This document shows, one piece after another, positions 33,136 through 41,871 of a stretch of 52,222 nucleotides of DNA. The notes under the pieces are model-generated. The model was not told the origin of the DNA. It saw only the letters and a list, made by a program, of their open reading frames with translations, and ran no database searches. The stretch's first letter is position 1. Each line of letters begins with the position of its first letter. The stretch covers positions 1 to 52,222 of the forward strand of contig NZ_JAJJZG010000020.1 of NCBI RefSeq assembly GCF_021028995.1, written 5' to 3'. Position numbers and translations under genes: made by a program. Origin of the DNA: Halobacterium sp. KA-4. GTDB taxonomy: Archaea > Halobacteriota > Halobacteria > Halobacteriales > Halobacteriaceae.

Positions 33136-34968
33136 TCAGAAGTTCGGGATGATTCCGATAGATAGCGGAAGTAGGGGGTAAACGAACGAAAGAGAGATGA
33201 TGATGAGAGTGACTATTGTCGCTCCTCTGCTAAAATAGTCGTAACCACTGTGGCCGAACGGTCCATCAGTGGGAACAAAAGAAAGGGTTGCAAGCACTAC
33301 ACCAGAGACCGCTAACGCAAGTGACTGCGGTTGTCCGAACGAAAATGCAAACCCAGACCAGATTGCCAATCCACACCAGACGGTGAGTAGAGCGTAGAAA
33401 ACCCTTCGAAGTTGGGTTTGTGCCCGCTGACGTTGCGTTTCAGCTAACCCCACGTATGCTGATTTCCGGTCTTCCAGATCACCAAACCGGAATAGATCCT
33501 TGTTGAACCGGCGGATATGCTTCTCATAGAAGTCATAGTCGTTCTTCACCTCAGTGATTGTGTCGTCCAGATCCTCAATTCTTCCTTGAATGAGGGGGAG
33601 GTAGAACCCAACAATCACAATAAGAACAAAAATCGAAAACGGTGGCACCAGATCTCGGTCGCTCCATCGAAGTACCAAGAAGATGTTCGCGACGATTGCA
33701 CCAAGGAGTGTGAACGTCAATCGTTGGATATCTTGTGAGGTTTCATTGGCTGCCGACGAAAGCCTCTCAGTCAATCCAGCCATCAAAGTCTGCGTGTCTT
33801 CAAGTACATCACTTAGAGCTTCGAAATTTTCTTCGACAGCAGATACCTGGAGGTCCTGATAACTCGATTTAACGTCTTCAATGACCTCTGGGAGCATCTC
33901 GATGCCACGCTCCGTACCTCGACAATGTTCAGTTATCGCCAGCTGCCAGAGATCTCGAAATGCGTCTTTTTTCTCTTCAGCTTCAAACGATTGATGAAGG
34001 TCTCTAATCGCACAGATTCCACTCTTGCCCCACTCTGCACATTGCTCAGACAAGTCAATCCGGGGGTTGAATTCAGGTTCACTAGAGAATTGGAACTGCA
34101 TCGTCTGACCGTCACGGTCAACAGCTGCGGAAAGAACTCCTAAGAGAGAATACGCATAGAGAGGAGAAACTTGTTCACTGTCGCAGGTTTCCCAGAGGCC
34201 CTCAACTATCGATGGATGGATTGGTGAAAGATCTCCACGCCAGTGAGTGAACTTTCGGGAAGCAGACATAGAGTCAAAATATTGATCGGCAGCCTCCTCA
34301 AGTTCCTCCTTTGGGAGTGTTTCGACGCTACTCGCGGTCCACATTGGAACGGGGAAGACCTCATCTGGAGCATCCTGGAGAAAGAGAAAGACAGGGAAGG
34401 ATTCGTATTCGAAGAGCTCAGCTGCAACCTCATGTGGGCTGCGGCTTCCGATCCATTCGAATAAATCCGACGGCGTCCACCAGAGGAGAGGGTTCAAATC
34501 AAAATCAAAAATGAACTCATCGCCGAGAAGTTCAGAGGCAATTCGCCCTTTCTGAAGGCCGATTTCGATAGTGACGGTAGTACTCGCATCGGTGAGTTCT
34601 GAGGCAAATTCATAAAGCAAGCCAGCGGCGTTCCGTATTTCGTCTGGATAGTATCGGTCAAACCCTCGGCGATAAAAATCGACATCGACGGCAGGTTCCA
34701 GATCGCGGTCAGCGAGCGCCTCTAGACCTTCGTCGTTTACGCTGAGTTCTCTCCCAGACAATTCGAACAACCGCTGATCATCAGCTATCAAGCGAAAGCC
34801 GCTAAAATACGCAGGAAACGAATCCCAAGCCTCGAATAGATTTTTGAATGTGTCCTCGGACAGAGAGCTAGCCTCAGTATTTACCGAGAGATTAGAGATG
34901 GCTTCATCATTGACTGATCCGGTACTCGAAACTGCGACTATCCTTTGAATGAACTCACGAGGCGTCAT
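33136..34968 (-). CDS. Large membrane protein of the defence island, unknown family
   Basis: This 610-residue protein has a soluble N-terminal region (about 1-400). Two adjacent membrane helices follow (LTFTLLGAIVANIFLVLRW and FSIFVLIVIVGFYLPLI, about 415-460), then a charged loop and three more near the C-terminus (FYALLTVWCGLAIWSGFAF, SLALAVSGVVLATLSFV, TLIIISLSFVYPLLPLSIGI). No family is recognised. It lies 9 bp after the stop of the 362-residue gene and 51 bp before the AddB-like gene on the same strand, so it probably shares a transcript. A membrane effector or anchor is one possibility; nothing in the sequence proves it. Confidence 0.55.
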   Translation of the reverse strand: MTPREFIQRIVAVSSTGSVNDEAISNLSVNTEASSLSEDTFKNLFEAWDSFPAYFSGFRLIADDQRLFELSGRELSVNDEGLEALADRDLEPAVDVDFYRRGFDRYYPDEIRNAAGLLYEFASELTDASTTVTIEIGLQKGRIASELLGDEFIFDFDLNPLLWWTPSDLFEWIGSRSPHEVAAELFEYESFPVFLFLQDAPDEVFPVPMWTASSVETLPKEELEEAADQYFDSMSASRKFTHWRGDLSPIHPSIVEGLWETCDSEQVSPLYAYSLLGVLSAAVDRDGQTMQFQFSSEPEFNPRIDLSEQCAEWGKSGICAIRDLHQSFEAEEKKDAFRDLWQLAITEHCRGTERGIEMLPEVIEDVKSSYQDLQVSAVEENFEALSDVLEDTQTLMAGLTERLSSAANETSQDIQRLTFTLLGAIVANIFLVLRWSDRDLVPPFSIFVLIVIVGFYLPLIQGRIEDLDDTITEVKNDYDFYEKHIRRFNKDLFRFGDLEDRKSAYVGLAETQRQRAQTQLRRVFYALLTVWCGLAIWSGFAFSFGQPQSLALAVSGVVLATLSFVPTDGPFGHSGYDYFSRGATIVTLIIISLSFVYPLLPLSIGIIPNF

Positions 34969-34977
34969 TTGAATAGG

Positions 34978-36066
34978 CTAGAACAGGTCTCGGATGTCAG
35001 GAACATTAGACAGGTCATCTACTAAGGAGCGCTTCCCATTCCCACTTCCGACTGTGAGTTCTGGCTGTAGGTCAGACAGTAGCATATAGAACTGATCACC
35101 GTCTCGTGCGAGTTGGACATTATCACTTTCACGCAACTCACTTATTGATACGCGGATCGATTTCCCTGCAATTCGAACACTAACGTCTCCCTGATCAACG
35201 TCTACCTCCGTTCCATCGGCATCATCCAACGTAATTGGGCCCCCATCAGTGAAGTCCTGATACGTGGAATAAGCAGCCGAGGTTTCATTTTCGCTGGCAC
35301 GTTGCTTGATTGCAGACTCAACTAGTTCGTCCGGATGCGGAGCTGCTTTGAGATTCAGGAACCCGTACCAATACTTGGCGTAGTGTTGTGCCCCTCCCTC
35401 CTGATACAGCTGTGCACTATCTTCGTCAATTAGCTCCTCGTATTTGTCGTACTTAGGGTAGACGACGCTTTTGTCCGTCTCTTCTTGGATAACGCGCTCG
35501 TTTTCGGTGAATACTGCTTCTGTGTCTTCGTGGTCGAGGTCAATTTCGTGAGCACCTTCTAAGTAGGGAGTCTTTAGAATCGCAGCGAAGGTTTCGTCGT
35601 ACTCGCTAAATTGAGTATAAATGAGAAGATCCGATACAGAGCGTGCTTCATTAAGGTAGAGCTGGGAAAGAGACTCTCCAACACTTTCGATGTCACTCCC
35701 ATCTCGAACTCTTTCGAGTAATTCTACAGTCGTACGGTCCTCATCCTCAAGATTTACCGATGCACTACGAGCAGCATCCGTGAAGATGTGGTTGCGAGCA
35801 TTCTTCGTGTCGTCACTATTGTAACGTCGCCCGAGTGTGTCCCGCAGCATGCTTGCGACAATCCGCTCGGCTTCTGCACCAGCGTCAGTAGCTAGATCGT
35901 CCTCATCAAGCGTACCAACAAGATCTGGGGCCGGATTTTCGATTTCCTCGCCCATTTCGCAACTGAATACGGCAACAGACTCGACATCCACCATATTTTG
36001 TAATTCAATAATAGCCGTGGTCAAATGTCTATCGGAGAATATGACATGTTGTGACCTCAATTTCAA
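34978..36066 (-). CDS. Hypothetical soluble partner of the membrane protein
   Basis: This 362-residue protein is soluble and acidic, with no recognised domain. The N-terminus is uncertain: starts at 36066 or at the internal ATG 35994 (MVDVESVAVFSCEMGE) are both possible, and no TATA element decides. The C-terminal third (DVSVRIAGKSIRVSISELRE, DQFYMLLSDLQPELTVG) looks like a small beta domain. It is the first gene of the run leading to the membrane protein and AddAB-like genes. A membrane-protein/soluble-partner pair recalls two-gene systems such as Kiwa, but I could not confirm any KwaB (DUF4868) motif. Confidence 0.5.
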   Translation of the reverse strand: MKLRSQHVIFSDRHLTTAIIELQNMVDVESVAVFSCEMGEEIENPAPDLVGTLDEDDLATDAGAEAERIVASMLRDTLGRRYNSDDTKNARNHIFTDAARSASVNLEDEDRTTVELLERVRDGSDIESVGESLSQLYLNEARSVSDLLIYTQFSEYDETFAAILKTPYLEGAHEIDLDHEDTEAVFTENERVIQEETDKSVVYPKYDKYEELIDEDSAQLYQEGGAQHYAKYWYGFLNLKAAPHPDELVESAIKQRASENETSAAYSTYQDFTDGGPITLDDADGTEVDVDQGDVSVRIAGKSIRVSISELRESDNVQLARDGDQFYMLLSDLQPELTVGSGNGKRSLVDDLSNVPDIRDLF

Positions 36067-36266
36067 TCCTGACTTCGGAGTGTAACTCAGAGTTTTGCCG
36101 TCGACGTCGAGAATATCGGCGAATCGGGTACTTGGGCGCTATCGAACCCCTTGCAGATCGCGGATGAGCGAGATTCGGCGCGAAAATCCGGTCTGACTGA
36201 GGAGAATCGGTGAGTCAGCCGATAGCTGCCGCTCTGGAGTCGTCGAACTCGCCGGTGTCGCGCCCC
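36067..36266. other. Gap before the IS4-type transposase
   Basis: This 200-bp stretch probably includes the right-hand (3') end of the IS4-type element. I could not find matching terminal repeats or a target duplication. No gene is seen. Confidence 0.35.
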
Positions 36267-37982
36267 TTAATCAGGTTCGTCTTGGAGGTGAATCGCGAGC
36301 CAGTCCGCCAGCTCCCCCGCAGAAATCGCTGGCGTGTAGTCAGTAATTTCTCGCGTAACGGTGGCCTTCAGGAGGACGTCGGCGAGCCGCCAGACGTTGT
36401 ACATGAGGATACCGAACACGAAGTAGTACACTCGTAACTCGTGCTCCGTCGACGAGGTCCGCGCGAGGAACTCCTGTTTGATCGCGCGGTACTCGTTCTC
36501 GATACACCACCGATTCGCGTAGTGTTCTACCCACGCTTCCGCGTCCTCTGGAGCGATCGAACGGTTCGTGATGAACGTCTGCGTCTCCCCGTCGTTCCCG
36601 GGAACGTAGAGCAAGCGTGACTCGTGTGAGCCCCGTGCAGTATCGACTTTCGTTCTCTCCACGGCAACATCCTTCCCGTCCTGCTCCATTCGCTCGGCGA
36701 CCTCGAGCTCGCTCGAGTGCTCGATCTTCGGCAGGAGGTAGTCGACACCGAGATCATCCAGCACCTGGTAAACGTCGAGTGACTCAAACCCCCGATCGGC
36801 AAGCACCAGATCGATGTTCACGAACTCTTTGGCGCGTTTCACGAGCTCTCGAACGGTTCGGTGGTAGTGGTGGCTCGGGTTTTCGTCCCATGCCGAACTC
36901 TCGATGACCGGCGCGTACGCGAGAATCACCGGCATACTCTTCCCGACCAGCGAGAGCGTCGCGAACTTGTACGCCCGCCGCCCTGGGTCTTTCGTCCCGT
37001 TTACCTCCGAGGGGAGGTCGTCGTCGGCGTGGAACTCCCACGTCGTGATGTCTATCGCCGCCGTCACCGGACGCTGGAGGATTTGGATATCGTTGGCAAC
37101 GCTGAGCAGGTTCTCTATCGACTGCGTGAAGCCTGCCTGAATCGCGTCCCTGGAGAACTTGTTGACGGTACGCAGATGGGTGTCGCCGTGGGGTGTGTAG
37201 TCTTTGCCGAAGAAGTTCTCCATCCGTGACTGACCCGTCGGCGTTCCACACCCGCCCATTGCCATGAGCGCTTGTAGCTCGTCGAACCGGCTGTCGGGGT
37301 ACTTCACGTTCTCCGCTCGCCCAGTATCGAACGCCCCGAATACCGTGTCTCTGGCAAGTCGGACGTGCTTCCGAATCTGGTCCTTGGAGAACTCGCCGAC
37401 GTGCCGCTCACGAAGGTCGGAGTCGTTCTCTTCGACGTGTCGTGGTTGGCGAAGGTCAAGCGCGCCGTCGTTCTCGTAGGCGGCGTCGACGAGACGCTCA
37501 CTCACCGAGAGGATGCTCCGTTTAGCAGTATCGGAGAGGTGGTCGTCCCACGCGTCCGTCAGCGTCTGGCGCGTCGGAGCCGTGTTGTACTTCCCGAATT
37601 TAGCCGGGTCGAAGCCAAGGCGGACTGCCCGTGCTTCCGTCGAGAGATACTCGTAGAGCCCCTTCCAGGAGAAGCCGCCAAGTTCGCGGCAGAGGATTGC
37701 TCGCACTATCGGTTCTACGTCGTACTCCCGGTGTTCGAAGAAACTGTGGTCCTCTTTCTGGAGTATTGGTTTCGTATTCAGACCCTGTACGAGTTCGATA
37801 AGGTTTGATGCGGCTGTGAGCCCGTCGTGAGCATCGTCGGCGATCAGTTTCGGGGCAACCTGCTCAGCCACCTCAACCAACCTCGGACAATTGAAACATC
37901 CATTTCCTAGTTTGAATCGAAAGCATGTCGCACCACTCCAGGTGCTAAAACCCGTTAAACAATCCGATATGCGACACGTCAT
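36267..37982 (-). CDS. DDE transposase, IS4-superfamily type
   Basis: This protein of up to 571 residues shows the DDE core: Asp in VTAAIDITTWEFH, Asp in VLADRGFESLDVY, and the Y-2-R-3-E-6-K signature in YANRWCIENEYRAIKQEF, which defines the IS4 superfamily. The frame start at 37982 gives a Cys-rich first 35 residues that may not be translated; a GTG about 35 codons in is an alternative. The exact IS family and its ends are unresolved. It separates the defence island from the sulfur module. A 14-bp palindrome CGTTCCCGGGAACG (36593-36606) is the only strong inverted repeat I noticed inside it. Confidence 0.75.
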   Translation of the reverse strand: MTCRISDCLTGFSTWSGATCFRFKLGNGCFNCPRLVEVAEQVAPKLIADDAHDGLTAASNLIELVQGLNTKPILQKEDHSFFEHREYDVEPIVRAILCRELGGFSWKGLYEYLSTEARAVRLGFDPAKFGKYNTAPTRQTLTDAWDDHLSDTAKRSILSVSERLVDAAYENDGALDLRQPRHVEENDSDLRERHVGEFSKDQIRKHVRLARDTVFGAFDTGRAENVKYPDSRFDELQALMAMGGCGTPTGQSRMENFFGKDYTPHGDTHLRTVNKFSRDAIQAGFTQSIENLLSVANDIQILQRPVTAAIDITTWEFHADDDLPSEVNGTKDPGRRAYKFATLSLVGKSMPVILAYAPVIESSAWDENPSHHYHRTVRELVKRAKEFVNIDLVLADRGFESLDVYQVLDDLGVDYLLPKIEHSSELEVAERMEQDGKDVAVERTKVDTARGSHESRLLYVPGNDGETQTFITNRSIAPEDAEAWVEHYANRWCIENEYRAIKQEFLARTSSTEHELRVYYFVFGILMYNVWRLADVLLKATVTREITDYTPAISAGELADWLAIHLQDEPD

Positions 37983-38320
37983 TTCAATCTATCAAACTTC
38001 GCTGTCAAAGTCTTGGACAGCGTCTGAGATTTCCGTTCACCAAGTTTGAAAAACAAATTATGTTTCTAATATATTGCCGGAATAAACTGCGTAACGATGC
38101 TTCAGTAGCGTCTGTGAGAAAATCCCAGTAAGCATAGATATCTCAGTGATTGAAGCGATTTGTTTGTCATTGTCTCAGCGGGTGAGGTCAGATCGTGACC
38201 CGTTTTTAGGCGAGATATTCGATGATACGATGACTTCTCTACGCATACTCTTCCAATTATTTCAAGTCTAGTCCGTATAATCAAACGACTGGGTCCGTTC
38301 CAGAACTATTTATCCCGGTA
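37983..38320. other. A/T-rich intergenic region with one hairpin
   Basis: There is no gene. A perfect 7-bp inverted repeat CGCTGTC/GACAGCG lies at 38000-38022, probably at or near the 5' end of the IS4-type element. The remainder up to 38320 is more A/T-rich than its neighbours and has only short frames. No promoter can be tied to a gene. Confidence 0.4.
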
Positions 38321-39208
38321 TCAACGATTCGACTCTCGTTTGATCGACGCGCGCTGTCCTTTCTCGATCGGTGCGCCGACAGTGTTACCCCATTCGACCC
38401 ACGAACCGTAGTAGTTCCGGACGTCTCCGTAGCCGAGGAGTTCGTGGAGCACGAACCACGTGAGTGCGGATCGCTCGCCGATTCGACAGTACGTAATCAC
38501 CGCTTCCTCTTCGTCGATTCCGTGTTCACCGTAGATCTCGCGGAGTTTGTTCTCGGGCTTGAAACAGCCTGTTTCCTCGACGACCTGGTTCCACGGGATG
38601 TTCCGGGCACCGGGGATGTGTCCACCACGTTGGACGCCCTCGTTCCACCCGGGTGGTGCGAGTATCTCCCCTCGATACTCCTCCGGCGTTCGGACGTCCA
38701 CGAGCGTCGTCTCCCGGTCGAGCGAGGCCATCACGTCCGGTTGATCCGCGCGAATGTCGCGTCGTCGGTCAGCGACCGTGTATGACTGCGGCGTGAAATC
38801 CGGGACGTCGTCGGTGAGCGGCGCGTCGCGTTCCTTCCAGAAGTCCCGTCCACCGTCGAGGAGACGCACGTCTTCGTGGCCGTAGTACGTGAAGAGCCAG
38901 TAGGCGTGCGCTGCAAACCAGTTTCGCATATCTCCGTAGACGACCACTGTCGACTCCGGTGTGATCCCGAACCCGCCGAGCAGGTCTTCAAACGCCGCTT
39001 CGGTCGGAACGTCGAACGTCGTCGAATCTTGGAGATCTGTCTTCCAGTCGACTTTGCTCGCTCCCGGGATATGCCCGGCGTCGTAGTTACTGGGGTCGAT
39101 GTCAACCTCCAATATTCGAAGTGACGGGTCGTCTCGGCGGGCGTCGTCGAGACGGTCGACGAGCCAACCCACGGAGACGACGGCATCGGTGGTGGTGGGG
39201 GTTGTCAT
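38321..39208 (-). CDS. Thiosulfate/mercaptopyruvate sulfurtransferase (two rhodanese domains)
   Basis: This 295-residue protein is of the normal length for a tandem rhodanese. The N-terminal domain (about 12-130, ILEVDIDPSNYDAGHIPGA) is the inactive copy. The C-terminal domain carries TLVDVRTPEEYRGEILAPPG and the active loop TYCRIGERSALTWFVLHELL with the catalytic Cys (about 250). It transfers sulfane sulfur from thiosulfate or mercaptopyruvate to acceptors such as cyanide or thiols. The start at 39208 (MTTPTTTDAVVSVGW) is preferred over 39253. With the regulator and YeiH-type exporter next door it makes a sulfur module. Confidence 0.85.
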   Translation of the reverse strand: MTTPTTTDAVVSVGWLVDRLDDARRDDPSLRILEVDIDPSNYDAGHIPGASKVDWKTDLQDSTTFDVPTEAAFEDLLGGFGITPESTVVVYGDMRNWFAAHAYWLFTYYGHEDVRLLDGGRDFWKERDAPLTDDVPDFTPQSYTVADRRRDIRADQPDVMASLDRETTLVDVRTPEEYRGEILAPPGWNEGVQRGGHIPGARNIPWNQVVEETGCFKPENKLREIYGEHGIDEEEAVITYCRIGERSALTWFVLHELLGYGDVRNYYGSWVEWGNTVGAPIEKGQRASIKRESNR

Positions 39209-39262
39209 ACGAGCTAGTTCGTCGGGGAGTGCATTAATCTCCTGTTGTCGCACACCGATCGG

Positions 39263-40003
39263 TCATTCGAGCCACTGCGTCCCAGTCTCGCCGTCGACGT
39301 ACAGGTGGACGAGTTTCGACTCTGCCTGTCGGAGTCGGTAGGAGAGCGTGGACCGCGGAATCTCGAGATCGGTCGCGATCTCGTCGAGCGTCGTCTCTCG
39401 CGGTGGGTCGTAGTAGCCGGCGTTCACTGCTGCATGAAGAGCGTCCGCTTGCTCGTCGGGGAGTGCCACCCCGGTCAGTTCGTCGCGTCGCCACTCCGTC
39501 GCGTCCTGAAGGTGGCCCATTCGGAAGGAGAGGCCGTCACGGAGGCGTGCGCCGAGTTCGTCGTAGAAGATTCCGATCTTCTCGTCGGAGCGCATGAGGA
39601 CGCGCCACCAACACGTCGATTCTCGACGGCGCGTCTCGAAGATCAATCCGCCCGGAAGATGTGCGCCCGCGAGCGTGTGAACTGACTCACACTCGCAGAT
39701 ATCGGCGAGGTACGAGTAGAGAACGAGTTCGTTCGTCGTGCGCTCGACGACGTCGTGGTGGCGGGCCGCGACGCATCGACGGTCGGTGATCGCCTCCCCA
39801 CAGGCGTCATCGTCGAACCGAACCGCTTCGAGGTCGTCCAGGGCGGCCCCGGGGCCCGTCGCGTGTTCCATCCGCCAGAAGGCGTCCTCGTCGACGACGG
39901 CATCGAGTGAGTGCGCGCTCGCTCGCGGGTGCTCGATGAAAACGTCCATGACGGGGTCGGCCCCGTGTTCGTATTCGATGGCGAATGTGAGCTCCCGCAT
40001 CAT
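39263..40003 (-). CDS. Bat-type HTH-10 transcriptional regulator
   Basis: This 246-residue haloarchaeal regulator has an N-terminal sensor-like domain and a C-terminal HTH-10 (bacterio-opsin activator) helix-turn-helix, TTLDEIATDLEIPRSTLSYR (about 205-225). Cysteines in DICECESVHT and ESTCWW could sense redox or sulfur, but that is inference. The ATG at 40003 is used because the longer frame begins with a TTG inside a palindromic operator-like site (40014-40027). That site and the related repeats at 41244-41277 suggest it regulates both itself and the exporter operon. Closely spaced between the sulfurtransferase and exporter genes, same strand. Confidence 0.75.
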   Translation of the reverse strand: MMRELTFAIEYEHGADPVMDVFIEHPRASAHSLDAVVDEDAFWRMEHATGPGAALDDLEAVRFDDDACGEAITDRRCVAARHHDVVERTTNELVLYSYLADICECESVHTLAGAHLPGGLIFETRRRESTCWWRVLMRSDEKIGIFYDELGARLRDGLSFRMGHLQDATEWRRDELTGVALPDEQADALHAAVNAGYYDPPRETTLDEIATDLEIPRSTLSYRLRQAESKLVHLYVDGETGTQWLE

Positions 40004-40013
40004 CCCGGTTTCG

Positions 40014-40027
40014 TTGTCGTTCGACAA
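40014..40027. promoter_or_regulatory. Palindromic operator-like site before the Bat-type regulator
   Basis: TTGTCGTTCGACAA has perfect 6-bp arms and sits 10 bp before the ATG at 40003. The same half-site arrangement, TTGTCGAAGGACAA, occurs twice upstream of the exporter operon, making it a likely binding site shared by both promoters. Confidence 0.55.
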
Positions 40028-40045
40028 AAATTGTTCGTGATGCGG

Positions 40046-41068
40046 TCAGAAGAGTGCTTGCACGACGACGAGCATGACAGTCGCGACGACGAGGAGACCG
40101 GTGAGCACGACGAGGATCGGCTTATATCCCGTCGAACGGAGCTCGTCGACTTGGAATTCAAGGCCGAGCCCGGCGAAGGCGAGCAGGAAGGTCCAGTCGG
40201 AGAGATGTGTGAGTGAATCGATCTGTGCGCCGCTCAGGAGGCCGAGGTTCGCGACGACCATGACGACGAGGAAGCCGACGACGAACTTCGGGAAGGTGTC
40301 CCAGAGGAACCGCCAGCTGACGGTGGCCGTCCCCCCGTCGGCTGCCACACTACTCTCATTCCCATCGTCGCTCGCGCGCTTTCGGGCGTAGTAGACGGCG
40401 TAGGCGACGGCGACGAGCCCGATGAGGGCGTTTCGGGTGAGCTTGACGAGGAGCGCCCACTGGCCGGCCGACTGCGAATAGGCGAATCCGGCGGCGGTGA
40501 CGGGACCGGTGCTGAACATGGTGAGACCCGCCCAGATTCCGAAGACGGTGTTCGAGAGACCGAGGAGGTGACCTACGACGGGATAGACGAAGAGCGTCGT
40601 CGAGTCGAAGAGGAGGATCGTCGCGGCGGCGAACGCGACGTTCGAGTCGTCGGTGTGAATACTCTCAGCGATGGCGACGACGGCGGAGACGCCACAGATG
40701 CCGGAGCCGGCAGCGAGAAGCGATCCGGTCTCCTCGTCGATGGCGAAGACGAATCGTGCGACGAGTTCGACGACGAGCGTCGTCGTGATGACAGTTGCTG
40801 CGACGAGCAGGAGGATGGTGGGTCCGGCGGTGAGGACGCGGTCGAGCGCGATGCGTGCACCCATGACGACGATCCCGATTTCGAGCCAGACCTTGTGCGT
40901 GCCGACGGCGCTCCGCGCCCAGTCGGGGACCCCGTAGAGGTTCCCCACGAGAAGGCCGAGGAGGATGGTGAGAATCAGGTGATTGACGGGGATGACGGTC
41001 GCGATGAGACGGCCGGCGAGCCCGATAGCGAGCAGTAACAGGAGTCCCGGGATGAGCGTTCGCTTCAT
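40046..41068 (-). CDS. YeiH/UPF0324-family membrane exporter
   Basis: This 340-residue protein with about ten membrane helices has the family signature GSGICGVSAVVAIAESI (about 122-138). It also has paired hydrophobic halves (LIPGLLLLLAIGLAGRLIAT at the start; YKPILVVLTGLLVVATVMLV at the end). YeiH proteins are predicted exporters of sulfur compounds such as sulfate, sulfite or sulfonates; the substrate here is inferred from the neighbouring rhodanese. The ATG at 41068 begins MKRTLIPG, 4 bp after the stop of a 43-residue membrane protein, so they form an operon. Confidence 0.8.
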   Translation of the reverse strand: MKRTLIPGLLLLLAIGLAGRLIATVIPVNHLILTILLGLLVGNLYGVPDWARSAVGTHKVWLEIGIVVMGARIALDRVLTAGPTILLLVAATVITTTLVVELVARFVFAIDEETGSLLAAGSGICGVSAVVAIAESIHTDDSNVAFAAATILLFDSTTLFVYPVVGHLLGLSNTVFGIWAGLTMFSTGPVTAAGFAYSQSAGQWALLVKLTRNALIGLVAVAYAVYYARKRASDDGNESSVAADGGTATVSWRFLWDTFPKFVVGFLVVMVVANLGLLSGAQIDSLTHLSDWTFLLAFAGLGLEFQVDELRSTGYKPILVVLTGLLVVATVMLVVVQALF

Positions 41069-41072
41069 CTGC

Positions 41073-41204
41073 TCACCACGGGATTGTAACGCCAGCATAG
41101 ACGAGTGTGAGCGCTAAGAGGCCGAGAATCACCGCTTGCCAGCCGCTTTCAAGTTTCATCCACCACTGCGTGAGTCCAGCATAGATGTCCGTAGTATCGT
41201 TCAC
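41073..41204 (-). CDS. 43-residue single-helix membrane protein upstream of YeiH
   Basis: GTG at 41204 (VNDTTDIYAGLTQWWMKLES) to TGA at 41073; an internal ATG would give 28 residues. The C-terminal half, WQAVILGLLALTLVYAGVTI, is one membrane helix. It ends 4 bp before the exporter start, so it is probably co-translated and may be a small subunit or stabiliser of the exporter. It is too short for most gene finders. Confidence 0.55.
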   Translation of the reverse strand: MNDTTDIYAGLTQWWMKLESGWQAVILGLLALTLVYAGVTIPW

Positions 41205-41243
41205 TGTACCATCTCTCGGACTGCGATTAGAATGAATCCTTGT

Positions 41244-41277
41244 TTGTCGAAGGACAATATTTGTCGAAGGACAATAT
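41244..41277. promoter_or_regulatory. Tandem 17-bp operator-like repeat before the YeiH operon
   Basis: TTGTCGAAGGACAATAT is present twice in direct, abutting copies (41244-41260 and 41261-41277). Each copy contains the imperfect palindrome TTGTC-GAAG-GACAA, also found as TTGTCG-TT-CGACAA at 40014-40027. The pair starts about 40 bp before the GTG at 41204, where an activator would sit next to the basal promoter. Confidence 0.65.
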
Positions 41278-41871
41278 TTGGTGGAGAATGCATGGGAAGA
41301 CGAATTATGATGTCTCTCCGTAATTCGTGTTCTAGATTAGAAATTCGACAGGTTTCGATCGAGAGACTCCATTAATCCAGCAAGACCACTCTCGGTAAAC
41401 GACTGAGATCGCGGCGAGAGAACGTCGTTCAACCGTATCCTCTAATTAGACCGGGTTGGGTTATTTTCAGTGTCCCAAATAATTGAATATGGTTATATAA
41501 TTGGATTTCAATCTTCAGTAACACTCCAGAAGAACGTTCGTGTTGCCTAATTCCGCGGTTATAACGACCCAGATGGTGGGAGGTTATCGTTTACAGAAAC
41601 CCACCCTCCGAAGTTGGGTTCAATCCCCCCGAGATATGTGTATAGCGGCATATAGTTTATTCCCACTGCTCATTTCATCGCACAATTTTGCGTGGGTTTA
41701 GCAGACTGAATTGGTCTGCCTAACCCACAAACTGATAAGGAATCCGATTGAAACGCTGAACGACTCGAATATGCCACTCTTAGAATCGCCATACTGGGCC
41801 GCGACCAGGTTTCTAACCGAATTCTGCACCAATCCAATTTCGGACGGTCAAGTCCCCCAGAGATCGGTACA
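41278..41871. other. Intergenic region before the tyrosine recombinase
   Basis: No gene is seen. A long hairpin lies at 41692-41728: GTGGGTTTAGCAGAC pairs with GTCTGCCTAACCCAC across a 7-nt loop, with one or two mismatches. A GGGTTCAATCCCC segment near 41617-41630 resembles a tRNA T-arm, but no other tRNA parts surround it. It could be an attachment-site remnant for the adjacent recombinase. An A/T-rich stretch lies around 41460-41520. Confidence 0.4.
41692..41728. repeat. 15-bp hairpin upstream of the recombinase gene
   Basis: Arms GTGGGTTTAGCAGAC (41692-41706) and GTCTGCCTAACCCAC (41714-41728) are complementary at 13 of 15 positions. It is followed by no T-run, so it is not a typical terminator. 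A recombinase binding site or a MITE relic is possible. Confidence 0.5.

Noticed and set aside
33136-36066. Kiwa (KwaA/KwaB) system
   Set aside because: The membrane/soluble arrangement is reminiscent, but sizes and visible motifs do not let me recognise KwaA or DUF4868.
36067-38060. Terminal repeats of the IS4-type element
   Set aside because: CTCAGA sequences occur near both ends, but flanks do not match as a target duplication and the similarity is too short.
41595-41635. tRNA gene
   Set aside because: Only a T-arm-like GGGTTCAATCCCC is seen; acceptor, D and anticodon arms cannot be built around it.
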